Below are positions 5,862 through 14,957 of a stretch of DNA of 33,997 nt, one piece after another (positions within the stretch are counted from its first letter, which is position 1; the number at the start of each line of letters is the position of its first letter). Position numbers and translations under genes: made by a program. Origin of the DNA: a virus. Below the pieces are notes generated by a model. That model did no database searches, was not told where the DNA came from, and worked only from the letters and a program-made list of their open reading frames with translations. The DNA is taken from the IMG/VR virus record IMGVR_UViG_3300009104_000066, positions 1 through 33,997 of that record; one strand, given 5' to 3'.

Positions 5862-5966
5862 ATGCCAATAGTAAGCGGAAAAAAATATCCATATACAAAG
5901 AAAGGAAAAAGAGCAGCAGCAAAAGCAAAAAGAAAAGCTAAAAGAAAAGCAAGAAAAAAGAAATGA
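5862..5966 (+). CDS. 34-aa basic peptide
   Basis: This short ORF runs from ATG at 5862 to TGA at 5966. It starts MPIVSGKKYPYT and continues as an Ala/Lys/Arg repeat (AAAKAKRKAKRK). It fits tightly in the operon: two bases after the preceding stop and a 4-base ATGA overlap with the holin ATG at 5963. The gap between neighbours is otherwise unexplained, which supports it being a gene. Similar short GKKYPYT-type basic peptides occur in marine phages as I recall, with no known function; this was not checked. DNA or RNA binding is likely from charge alone. Confidence 0.7.
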   Translation: MPIVSGKKYPYTKKGKRAAAKAKRKAKRKARKKK

Positions 5967-6370
5967 GTAAAATATTAGCAAAAATATTCGGTAATGCCGG
6001 GGGTAGTGTATTACAAAAACTATCTGGTGTTGCTGATAAATTTATTACAACCGGTGATGAGAAAAGAGCGTTTCAAAAAGATATGGAACAAATCTTTCTT
6101 GACGCTGAGGCAGCAATGCAACAAAATGTAACAGAACGCTGGAAAGCCGACTTAGAACACGGTAACTGGCTAACAAGATCGGTACGTCCACTGGTCTTAA
6201 TCTTTTTAATTATATCTACTGTAATCATGGTGTTTATTGATAGTGGTTCAATAAACTTTAACGTGGAGCAAAAATGGACCGATCTTCTTCAACTGGTTTT
6301 AATGACTACGATCGGAGCGTATTTTGGCGGACGAAGCGTTGAAAAGTTCAATCAATTTAAAAAGAAATGA
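5963..6370 (+). CDS. Holin, three-TM gene-transfer-agent type
   Basis: This 135-aa protein has an amphipathic N-terminal half (FGNAGGSVL, then a charged helix at 31-66), the conserved-looking stretch NWLTRSVRPLVL at 68-79, a first membrane segment at 76-93 and a second at 107-123 ending in AYFGGRS. This order matches the phage/GTA 3TM holin family. It should permeabilise the inner membrane at lysis. No endolysin gene was recognised nearby. The start overlaps the preceding peptide stop (ATGA), and the stop is one base before the fibre gene at 6372. Confidence 0.8.
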   Translation: MSKILAKIFGNAGGSVLQKLSGVADKFITTGDEKRAFQKDMEQIFLDAEAAMQQNVTERWKADLEHGNWLTRSVRPLVLIFLIISTVIMVFIDSGSINFNVEQKWTDLLQLVLMTTIGAYFGGRSVEKFNQFKKK

Positions 6371-6371
6371 A

Positions 6372-7067
6372 ATGGCAAGAATTGGTAATTACAAACCAGA
6401 TACTGATGTAACAAAAGACGATAGGTTAATTGGTACCGATTCAGGTGGCACAACTAAAAACTATCGTTTAAATGATATATCAAAGTTTTTTAAAGAAACC
6501 AATGCTGCTGGTATAGCTGGACAATTCACATATCAATATAAAACATCTGGCTTAACTAATGGTAATATGGGTGTTACATTTTCTAGTGGATCAACTTTTC
6601 AAAACGTAACATCAGTAAAATTAAATAAATATGTTTACGGTGAGACGGACTCGTACGAAAACTTATTAAACATATTCGCTTCTAGTAAAATATTAGTAAT
6701 AGATGTAGAAGATCAAGATAACTACGGGGTATATAACACAACGACTGTAGCGCAAGATGGTTCATCAGATTTTTATGATATTACCATATCACAAGAAAAA
6801 GCTAATGGAACATTTACAAATGAAAAATTTTATGCAATAATATCTATTGGCGGTGGATCAGATAAACATTCAGCTTTCTCTGATTATTACGAAGTATCGC
6901 AAGCAACAAACCCATGGGTGATAACACATAATTTAAGTAAGTTTCCTTCTGTAACTGTTGTTAATAGAAACGGAGTAGAAGTTCATACCAAAGTAACCCA
7001 TGATAATAATAACAAAGTAACAATTACGTTTTCTGGCGATACTGCTGGTAAAGCGTATTTTAATTAA
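6372..7067 (+). CDS. Short tail fibre / virion protein, 231 aa
   Basis: The start is placed at 6372 (MARIGNYKPDTDVT); an in-frame ATG at 6324 would overlap the holin by 47 nt and add an unrelated tail. The N-terminal 40 residues, with NYKPDTDVT, LIGTD and NYRLNDISKFF, resemble the N-terminus of the fibre at 979, suggesting a shared attachment domain. The middle is beta-rich. The C-terminal 55 residues (NPWVITHNL, PSVTVVNRNG, VTITFSGDTAGKAYFN) form a common phage-fibre end domain. It lies between the holin and the next fibre, 11 bp upstream of it. Confidence 0.7.
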   Translation: MARIGNYKPDTDVTKDDRLIGTDSGGTTKNYRLNDISKFFKETNAAGIAGQFTYQYKTSGLTNGNMGVTFSSGSTFQNVTSVKLNKYVYGETDSYENLLNIFASSKILVIDVEDQDNYGVYNTTTVAQDGSSDFYDITISQEKANGTFTNEKFYAIISIGGGSDKHSAFSDYYEVSQATNPWVITHNLSKFPSVTVVNRNGVEVHTKVTHDNNNKVTITFSGDTAGKAYFN

Positions 7068-7078
7068 ACAACACAACT

Positions 7079-8716
7079 ATGGCAATACCATTTTTAAACA
7101 ATATTGATTTAAATGAAAATCAATTACTCAACGCAAAAGTACACACCGATACTACAGCGCCTTCAAATCCTGGCACGGGTAGTATGTGGTTTGATACCAA
7201 TACAAATGAAAATTTATTAAAGATATATAGAGGGGGTTCATGGACTAATCTCTTTGTTAAAACGGAAGCTATTGCAGATAGTGGAACAAATTTAGCTACT
7301 GCCGATCAGATACACACATTCGTTACAGCAGGATCACTAACACTTACAAATAAAACAATAGATGTTGATAATAATACCGTTTCTAATATAGAAGTAGATA
7401 ATTTAAAATCAGGGGTATTAGATACAGATATATCTTCAGTAGCTGGTACAGATACTACATTAGCTTCTGCTAAAGCAATTAAAACATATGTTGATGCCCA
7501 AGTAACAGCTCAAGATTTAGATTTTCAAGGTGATAGTGGCGGAGCATTATCTATTGATTTAGATTCAGAAACATTAACAATTGCTGGTGATACTGGTATT
7601 ACAACAACTGGTTCAGGAAATACAATTAACATTGATCTTGATGATACAGCAAGTGACATGACAGCCACAAACAGTGGTGTTTATGGATCAGCAACTGCTA
7701 TTCCTGTAATTACTGTTGATAGACAAGGTAGATTAACAGCCGCTTCAACAGCAGCTATATCCACAACATTAACAGTAGATGGTGATAGTACCTCACAAGA
7801 TGTTTCTTTAGCAACTGATGATTTACAGATATTAGGTACTACAGGTGAAATAGATGTAGCTGTTACAAAAGTAAGTACAGATGTTAAAGCGACTATTGGT
7901 TTAGCAGACACTATAACTGGTAACAGAACATTTTCAAATAATGTTACTATAAGTGGTGGTTTAACTGTAGTGGGTACAACACAAACAAATAACGTTGAAA
8001 TAGTTAGTACATCTAATGGTGTACAGTTCGAGGGTACTGCAGCTGATGGATATGATGCAATACTTAAATCTGTTGTTGCTGATTCTGATAAAACATACAC
8101 GCTACCAAATATAACTGGTTATGTTCCAATACTAACTACTGATCCTGGTACTACAGCGATAAGCGCTACTGCAGCTGAAATAAACAAAATAGATGGTTTT
8201 ACTGGAGATCACAATGATTTAAACTATGCTAAGGATTTAAGAGCTACAGGTGTAACTGCCTCAGAGTATGATACTCTTGATGGAATTACAGCTACTACAG
8301 CTGAGTTAAATATCATGGATGGCGATACATCTGCTACATCAACAACAGTAGCTGATGCTGATAGATTTGTAATGAACGACGCTGGCACAATGAAACAAGT
8401 TGCCGCTAGTGATATTAAAACATATATTAATACAGCTGTCGCGGCTAGAGAATTTAAAGTAGAATTAAATGCAAATGAAAGTAGCGTTACTAAATCTAGT
8501 AATACATATACAGTAACTCATAGCCTTGGTACTAGAGACGTTCTTGTTCAAGTTATAGAAAAAGGTGATTCAGCTAGTACAAACTCAGATCCAAAACATC
8601 AAACAGTTCATGTGGATATTGATAGACCAGATGACGCGGGTAATACAGTTACCGCCGCTTTTGGTCAAGCTGTTACTGATGGTGATTACAAAATACTTAT
8701 AACCAAAATAGGTTAA
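7079..8716 (+). CDS. Tail fibre / virion protein, 545 aa
   Basis: It begins MAIPFLNNIDLNENQL, sharing MAIPFL (and its first 15 bases) with the giant fibre at 8739. Residues 25-60 contain TAPSNPGTGSMWFDT and a following WTNLF, a frequent phage-fibre module. The body is Thr/Asp/Ala-rich beta repeat sequence. Residues around 360-460 carry TAAEINKIDG, TASEYDTLDG and TTAELNIMDG repeats followed by VADADRF, NDAGTMK and ASDIKTY, closely similar to residues 160-237 of the 578-aa fibre at 979. The C-terminus is a TVTHSLGTRDVLVQVIEKG-type domain common in phage appendages. Likely a trimeric fibre or fibre-associated protein. Confidence 0.7.
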   Translation: MAIPFLNNIDLNENQLLNAKVHTDTTAPSNPGTGSMWFDTNTNENLLKIYRGGSWTNLFVKTEAIADSGTNLATADQIHTFVTAGSLTLTNKTIDVDNNTVSNIEVDNLKSGVLDTDISSVAGTDTTLASAKAIKTYVDAQVTAQDLDFQGDSGGALSIDLDSETLTIAGDTGITTTGSGNTINIDLDDTASDMTATNSGVYGSATAIPVITVDRQGRLTAASTAAISTTLTVDGDSTSQDVSLATDDLQILGTTGEIDVAVTKVSTDVKATIGLADTITGNRTFSNNVTISGGLTVVGTTQTNNVEIVSTSNGVQFEGTAADGYDAILKSVVADSDKTYTLPNITGYVPILTTDPGTTAISATAAEINKIDGFTGDHNDLNYAKDLRATGVTASEYDTLDGITATTAELNIMDGDTSATSTTVADADRFVMNDAGTMKQVAASDIKTYINTAVAAREFKVELNANESSVTKSSNTYTVTHSLGTRDVLVQVIEKGDSASTNSDPKHQTVHVDIDRPDDAGNTVTAAFGQAVTDGDYKILITKIG

Positions 8717-8738
8717 TATACAAAAATTAAAATAAAAT

Positions 8739-11700
8739 ATGGCAATACCATTTCTACATCCGATAGGGAATATAAACATATCTGACGGTACGCCTCAACT
8801 GAAGTTGACGGATACATCCTCTTCCGCCACGACGACTCTCACGCTCGATGGGGTCAATCTCACTTTACAAAATCTCGGAACAGACGGTGACTTTACTATT
8901 ATAGGTAAAGATGGGTCTAGTAATATAAATCTTCTTGCATTTGATACATCTGAGGGAGGTGCTGCGACTTTTGCAGGGGATGTTGCATTAACAGGAAGTG
9001 GTGATAAAATAATATCTGCAATTTCAAGCGATGATGATGCAACATTATTTTTAAGTGGAGCTGGTAGTGGGAAAGATGTACATATTGTTTATGGTAATGA
9101 TAGAGATTTGTTTATATCAAAATCGTCAAGTTCTACAGCTACAAGCGAGGGAACACCAGTTCTAACATTAGGGGGAAATTCTAACGCAACTTTTGCAGGA
9201 AATGTAATATCTAAAGATACTTTTTATTTAGAAAATGGTAGTGGAAATAGATGGCAAATGCTATTTGACACTAATGCTTTTAATTTAAGATATTATAATG
9301 GTAGTAGTTGGAGCGCAGATGCTTTTGCGATAGACACATCAAATAATGCAACTTTTGCAGGGAATATACTTTTAGATGGAACTAATCAAATTCATTTTGT
9401 GGCACAAAGTGGCGAAAGTAATACAGAAGCTATGAGAATCACTAGAAGTAGTGATAAAATGTATTTTACTTATGGAACAAACGCGGGGGATGAAGCATTT
9501 TATATAAATAGTGATGGTACAGTAAAATTTGAAGAAAATGCAACTTTTGCAGGTAGTGTTGGAATTAGTGGTGCTGATGCTAGTAGTTATAATGCAAACG
9601 GTGATAATTTAGTAATAGCCGGGTCAGGAAACGTTGGGATGACAATATCAAGTACAAACAGTAGTGATAGTAATGTATTCTTCGCTGACGGTACTAGTGG
9701 TGCTGATGCTTATAGAGGTATATTAAGATACACTCATGATGATAATGGTTTTGATTTTTATACTAATGCTACTCTTGCTCTAAACTTAGATTCATCACAA
9801 AATGCAACTTTTGAAGGGAATGTAACTATTGAAGGGAGTTTAGCATTAGGTGAAGCAGATACAGCATCTGGTCATATTAACGCTAAAGAGTTGATGACAT
9901 TTAATATTGATACAGATAATGATGATACTAATAGATATTTTGGTTGGTATACCAATGGTGCAGATGGTAGTGGTACTGAACTTTTAAAAATATTAGAAAC
10001 TGGTGATGCAACTTTTGCAGGATCAATTTTAGTAGGTGATTCAACTGCAGAAGCTGGTCATGGTATAGAAATACAAAAAGATGGTGGTGGAGCTTCTATA
10101 GGATTATTGATACATAACCAAGGAACCGACGCGGCGGATGATTCTAAAATTTCTTTTGAAACACAGGGTCAAAGAGATATTAGTATAGGAATAGATAGGA
10201 GTGATAGTTTCTTTAAAATATCCCATAGTGGTAGTTTAGGAACAAATGATTGGCAAACGTTTGATGGTTCTGGTAATGTAACTTTTGCAGGGGATATTGA
10301 ATTAGCTGACGGGCATAACACACTTACATTAACAAGAAATTTAGGAGCTGGTGTAGCGCCTGGAACAAGTTTAGGTTTTATACAATTTAATAACGATGCG
10401 TCAACAAGTTCAGATGATAGAGCCGCGATAATTGAAGGGGTTACAGATGGTGGTAGTGCTAATGCTACTGGTGGTAGTTTCAAATTTTGGACTAAAAAAC
10501 CAGCAGATGGTGTTAACGCTGTTGCATTAACTCTTGATTCATCACAAAATGCAACTTTTGAAGGGGATGTTAATGTTAAAAACGCTAGCACTAGAATTAT
10601 ATCTTTAAATTACGAAGACAGTATAAACAGTATTATATCACATAGTGGCACAAACTTTGGCTTAGAAAGTTTAAACGTAAGGGGTGATAATATTTATTTC
10701 TATACTGATTATGATAGTGGCACGCCAAAAGGTAATTTAACATTAACGTTAGACAGTAGTCACAATGCAACTTTTGCAGGTGATGTTAGTTTAGGAGCAA
10801 CAGATAAAGGTTCAAACACAACTCTTTCTTTATATACTAATGACACATATAAGACGACTGTAAAATATCAAGAAACAAGTGGATATTATGGATTTTCAAC
10901 AGAGTATGATGGTAATGGTAATGCTTTTACAATAAGAAGACATTCTAATAGTCAAGCGGGGGTAGCTGTTATGACTATGAATAGAGATGACGCAAATACA
11001 ACTTTTGAAGGTAACATTAATGGAAAAGGATATTTAAATCTTCAAAATGGTTATGGCAGCGCAAATGGTATATACTTATATGGTAATCCTGCTATGTATA
11101 GAGAGGATGTTAACACTTTGCATTTTCCATTAAATGTAGCAACTTTTGCAGGAAATGTTACCGCTTCATCTGGTACTGGTCATTTTTCCAATGTTAATTC
11201 TTCATCTTATCAACTAAATGGTACTTATGTGATGGATTCTAGTAGAAATTTAGTTAATATAGCTGCAATTACAACTACAGGTGCTGCAACTTTTGGAGGT
11301 GATGGAATTATAAACACTGCAAATAAAGCCTTAAAAGTTAGGTATTCTACAGGAAGTGCAAGTTATGAAGGAAGACTACGATGGGCAGGTTTACAACTAG
11401 GAAACAATGGTACTAATAGAATAGTAGCTGGAAATACTGTCGCTGGGGGTTCTTTAGCAATATATACAAACAATACTAATGATGGTTCTGATTATAATGT
11501 AACACCAGATGGAGCACATGCAGCTTCGTTTCAAGCAGATGGTGATACTATTTTACATCAAAACGTAGGTATAGGAACTTCAAGTCCAGGTGCAAAATTA
11601 AATGTATATACAGGTGGTAATAGTATTGCAGCAGCAGCAGTATTACAACATGATACTTTTGGGGCAGATAGAAAAGTTGGTTTAGGATTTGAATTAGGTA

Positions 11701-14700
11701 GTACGCAAATTAAAGCTGCTGTAGGTTTTATCTCAGATGACTCAAGCCCAGGAACATACGGTAGAGGAAATTTAATATTCTGTGTAGATAGTAATGATGA
11801 CAACGCACCAGTTGGACATGCTGATGAAAAACTTCGTATATCACACACTGGTACAGCAACTTTTACAGGGACAGTAAACGCAGCAGCACTTACTATAACA
11901 GCGGGTGCTGGTAAATTAGCTTTTGCTAACGATGCAGCTAATTATTATGCTTATCAAAAGGATGCATCGGATGGAATTGTAGTTTCAGGGTATTATGGAG
12001 TTTCATTAGCACACCGAGGTAATATGAAATTAGGTGTTGGTTCGGGTGGTATTAGTGTAACAGGAACACAATCTGTTTCTGGTGAGGCAACTTTTAATGG
12101 TAAACTAAAAATTTATACTGATGGTACATTAAATTGGGGAGCAGCTTATGACTATGGGAGATTAACTCACGACACTAATGTAGCAATAGTTGCTGGATTA
12201 TCTGGTAAAGCGCTTGTATTAAGGTCTAATGGCTCAGGAAGTAGCAATACAGCTTTAACATTAGATACATCTCAAAATGCAACTTTTGCAGGGAAAGTTT
12301 TTAGTAAACATAGAAAAGAATGTACTGCTAGTATTAGTAATTCTTATGTAAAAATATATCAGATATCTACAAATTCATCTCAAATGGCTTCGTTAGTAAG
12401 AATAACAGCGACAACACATGGAACTGGCCATGTTGCTGCTTGGACGGCTGATGTAATAGTTAACCACTATCAAGATGTAACTATAAAATCACATGGTGGA
12501 GAATATACACAAGGTACTATAAAAGTAGAGAGTAATAATAACGGGGAATATCATTTATCATTTAAATCTACTTCAGCTAACGCTTCTACATATTATTTTA
12601 CTATTGAGTCACTTTCTAGCGAACAAGATATAACAGTTAATCCTACAAGTACACCGGCTACTAATACAGTGCATGAACATGTTTTAAACTTTGGTACTAA
12701 TATAACTGGAGAAGGGGGTACTTTAAAGCATAATTTTGGAGGAACTGTAGATGGTACAGCGATAGGTGGTAATTCAACCGCATTAAGAGGAACTTCATTA
12801 ACTATAGATTCAAGATTAACTTTACATGATGGAGAAATAGATAATAATTCAGGGGATTTAACTTTAGATTCAGCAGGAGATATTATATTAGATGCAGGTG
12901 GTAATGAAATAAAATTAAAAACTGGTGGTTCAGAGTGGGGACAAATATATAATTCATCAAGTGATCTTGCAATTTATTCTTCTGTTTCTGACAAGGATAT
13001 AATATTTAAAGGCAATGATGGCGGTAGTTTAATTACCGCTTTAACATTAGACATGTCGGAAGGTGGAAATGCAACTTTTGCAGGTAGAGTTGGGGTGAAT
13101 GGTGCTCCAACTAATACGTTTTCAATAAAAGATGGTTCTAATGCTAATTTTGAAATGGGATGTAATTCAGATAGTGTATTTCTACAGTCATATAATAGAA
13201 CTAGTTCCGCTTGGGCAGGCATACAGTTTAATACCAATGGTGAAACAATGAGATTAACAGCTGATGGAAGATTGGGAATTGGAATCGCAACCCCACAAAC
13301 TCACCTTCAGGTTAACGGTACCCATTCTAATTTTAATGCACACATTGGTCAAGGTCAAGATAATGGTGATGGGCGTTGGGGAGGTATTTCACTAGGTTAT
13401 GCAGAAAACGGTAATGCTAATTATAGAAAAGTTGGTATTGTAGCAGAAGCACATGGTGACGGCGCTGCTAGACAAGATTTCCATATACTAGTAGATACTG
13501 CTAATGATGGTAATAGTGCTGTACTTGGTGATTCAAAGTTCAAAATTGATGGATTAACAGGTAATACAACTTTTGCAGGGAATGTTGGAATAGCTGGGAG
13601 TGCAGATTCGGTTTATTCCTTAGCGGTTAATTCTACCGATGAAGATGCTGTACAAATATATAATTCCACAGACGGATTAGATGCTTTAATCACATTCCAA
13701 AACCCAGGCGGAACTTTAGGTAGAATACAAGGACTTGATAACGGTGGATTAGGATTTGATACAGGGAATAATGCTGGTGGGATAAATTCTAATGTACTTC
13801 ATTTAGGTAACGGAGGAAATGCAACTTTTTCAGGTAGAGTAGTAACAGGAAACACAACAATAGGAAATTGGAGTAATTCAGATAGAATAGAAACAAGCGG
13901 TGATGAACTTACTTTAGGAACCCATAGCAACCATGATGTTATTATTAATAGACAAGCTAGTGCAGCTTTAACTTTCTCATCTGGCGCGGCAACTTTTGCA
14001 GGTGAAATTACTTCAGGTGACGATATGAACACGCCTACTAAACTTGTAGTTGGTGAAAGTGCAACAGCAGAGGTAAGAATTAAAAAGACAGATGCAGGGT
14101 ATGGTAAAGTTAGTTGGTATAATAATAATGGTAGTAGTGCTCAAGCTGCTTATATATCTTTAGCCTCTGATGAGCATTTATATTATTATCTTCCATCTAG
14201 TAAATCTCATATATTTTATGGTAGTGGTAGTGAAAGATTCAAAATAGGGGGTGATGTTGAAGTTACGGGATCAACTGATTTTGCAATTCCAACAGGTAGA
14301 AGAATTAAATTTGATGGTGCTGGTGGTCATACTTACATAATGGAAGAAGGTGACAACAATATGAAATTTTATGTTGGTGGTACCGAACACATGGCTGTAG
14401 GTGGTGGTGATGTATGGATTCAGCAACCAATGCGAATTACGCAGTATATTTATCATACAGGTGATCTTAGTACACAGATAAATATGGAAACTAGCCAGAT
14501 AACAATAGCAACATCTGGTGGATCTCATATACAAATAAATAATGATGAAAATATCTATTTCAGAACCAATGGTACTAATAGATTTAGAATGGATACGCAA
14601 GGTACATTTACCGCCACACAAGATATTATAGCTTACGGATCTGTTTCTGATAAATCATACAAAGAAAATATCAAACCAATAACTGGAGCATTAGATTTAG

Positions 14701-14957
14701 TTGGTAATCTTAAAGGCGTTACTTTTGATTGGAAAGAAGATACCGACACTAATAAAATGGTTGGTATAAAAGAAGATATAGGTTTTATAGCCCAAGATGT
14801 ACAAGAGGTATTACCAACGCTTGTAAGAGAAAATGAAGATGGAAAACTGTCTTTAAGAGACAAAGGTATAGTACCAGTATTAGTTGAAGCTATAAAAGAA
14901 TTAAAAGCAGAAGTAGAAGAACTAAAAAAACATAAATGCGATGGCTGTACCAAGTAG
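8739..14957 (+). CDS. Giant tail fibre with C-terminal peptidase S74 chaperone
   Basis: At 2072 aa this is the longest complete gene in the window. It opens MAIPFLHPIGNI like the protein at 7079, then runs through many beta-structured segments separated by about 19 copies of an ATFAGNV-type unit. One segment has VGIGTSSPGAKLNV, typical of phage fibre shafts. The last 110 residues are an intramolecular chaperone auto-processing domain (peptidase S74): SDKSYKENIKPI with Ser1970 and Lys1975 as the expected catalytic dyad, GFIAQDVQEVLP, then a coiled coil at the end. The chaperone should trimerise the fibre and then cut itself off. Bases 8781-8890 are much richer in GC than the rest. The last 17 nt overlap the next gene. 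Confidence 0.85.
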   Translation: MAIPFLHPIGNINISDGTPQLKLTDTSSSATTTLTLDGVNLTLQNLGTDGDFTIIGKDGSSNINLLAFDTSEGGAATFAGDVALTGSGDKIISAISSDDDATLFLSGAGSGKDVHIVYGNDRDLFISKSSSSTATSEGTPVLTLGGNSNATFAGNVISKDTFYLENGSGNRWQMLFDTNAFNLRYYNGSSWSADAFAIDTSNNATFAGNILLDGTNQIHFVAQSGESNTEAMRITRSSDKMYFTYGTNAGDEAFYINSDGTVKFEENATFAGSVGISGADASSYNANGDNLVIAGSGNVGMTISSTNSSDSNVFFADGTSGADAYRGILRYTHDDNGFDFYTNATLALNLDSSQNATFEGNVTIEGSLALGEADTASGHINAKELMTFNIDTDNDDTNRYFGWYTNGADGSGTELLKILETGDATFAGSILVGDSTAEAGHGIEIQKDGGGASIGLLIHNQGTDAADDSKISFETQGQRDISIGIDRSDSFFKISHSGSLGTNDWQTFDGSGNVTFAGDIELADGHNTLTLTRNLGAGVAPGTSLGFIQFNNDASTSSDDRAAIIEGVTDGGSANATGGSFKFWTKKPADGVNAVALTLDSSQNATFEGDVNVKNASTRIISLNYEDSINSIISHSGTNFGLESLNVRGDNIYFYTDYDSGTPKGNLTLTLDSSHNATFAGDVSLGATDKGSNTTLSLYTNDTYKTTVKYQETSGYYGFSTEYDGNGNAFTIRRHSNSQAGVAVMTMNRDDANTTFEGNINGKGYLNLQNGYGSANGIYLYGNPAMYREDVNTLHFPLNVATFAGNVTASSGTGHFSNVNSSSYQLNGTYVMDSSRNLVNIAAITTTGAATFGGDGIINTANKALKVRYSTGSASYEGRLRWAGLQLGNNGTNRIVAGNTVAGGSLAIYTNNTNDGSDYNVTPDGAHAASFQADGDTILHQNVGIGTSSPGAKLNVYTGGNSIAAAAVLQHDTFGADRKVGLGFELGSTQIKAAVGFISDDSSPGTYGRGNLIFCVDSNDDNAPVGHADEKLRISHTGTATFTGTVNAAALTITAGAGKLAFANDAANYYAYQKDASDGIVVSGYYGVSLAHRGNMKLGVGSGGISVTGTQSVSGEATFNGKLKIYTDGTLNWGAAYDYGRLTHDTNVAIVAGLSGKALVLRSNGSGSSNTALTLDTSQNATFAGKVFSKHRKECTASISNSYVKIYQISTNSSQMASLVRITATTHGTGHVAAWTADVIVNHYQDVTIKSHGGEYTQGTIKVESNNNGEYHLSFKSTSANASTYYFTIESLSSEQDITVNPTSTPATNTVHEHVLNFGTNITGEGGTLKHNFGGTVDGTAIGGNSTALRGTSLTIDSRLTLHDGEIDNNSGDLTLDSAGDIILDAGGNEIKLKTGGSEWGQIYNSSSDLAIYSSVSDKDIIFKGNDGGSLITALTLDMSEGGNATFAGRVGVNGAPTNTFSIKDGSNANFEMGCNSDSVFLQSYNRTSSAWAGIQFNTNGETMRLTADGRLGIGIATPQTHLQVNGTHSNFNAHIGQGQDNGDGRWGGISLGYAENGNANYRKVGIVAEAHGDGAARQDFHILVDTANDGNSAVLGDSKFKIDGLTGNTTFAGNVGIAGSADSVYSLAVNSTDEDAVQIYNSTDGLDALITFQNPGGTLGRIQGLDNGGLGFDTGNNAGGINSNVLHLGNGGNATFSGRVVTGNTTIGNWSNSDRIETSGDELTLGTHSNHDVIINRQASAALTFSSGAATFAGEITSGDDMNTPTKLVVGESATAEVRIKKTDAGYGKVSWYNNNGSSAQAAYISLASDEHLYYYLPSSKSHIFYGSGSERFKIGGDVEVTGSTDFAIPTGRRIKFDGAGGHTYIMEEGDNNMKFYVGGTEHMAVGGGDVWIQQPMRITQYIYHTGDLSTQINMETSQITIATSGGSHIQINNDENIYFRTNGTNRFRMDTQGTFTATQDIIAYGSVSDKSYKENIKPITGALDLVGNLKGVTFDWKEDTDTNKMVGIKEDIGFIAQDVQEVLPTLVRENEDGKLSLRDKGIVPVLVEAIKELKAEVEELKKHKCDGCTK
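8781..8890 (+). other. GC-rich island in the 5' end of the giant fibre gene
   Basis: By hand count this 110-bp stretch has 57 G or C bases (52%), whereas flanking DNA is strongly A/T-rich. Codons such as CTC, ACG, TCC and GCC cluster here and are rare elsewhere in the gene. The reading frame is unbroken. It could be a recently recombined segment joined to the MAIPFL anchor. Confidence 0.6.
8961..14000 (+). repeat. About 19 dispersed GCAACTTTTGCAGG repeats in the giant fibre
   Basis: A core close to GCAACTTTTGCAGG, encoding ATFAG, recurs near 8964, 9185, 9348, 9540, 9804, 10008, 10277, 10551, 10767, 10998, 11139, 11285, 11856, 12087, 12280, 13071, 13566, 13820 and 13989. Conservation is visible in the bases, not only the protein. 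A longer 30-bp identity occurs at 9789-9818 and 10536-10565. Spacing is irregular (about 140-800 bp), so each unit is a boundary between variable beta segments rather than a tandem repeat. Confidence 0.8.

Noticed and set aside
8961-14000. CRISPR array or tandem repeat suspicion from the recurring GCAACTTTTGCAGG core
   Set aside because: Spacing is irregular, the repeat is short, and the whole region is one open reading frame with fibre motifs.
7681-14621. Several leftward ORFs (64-140 codons) opposite the large fibre genes
   Set aside because: Shadows of the fibre repeats on the other strand, with no protein-like motifs or independent leaders.
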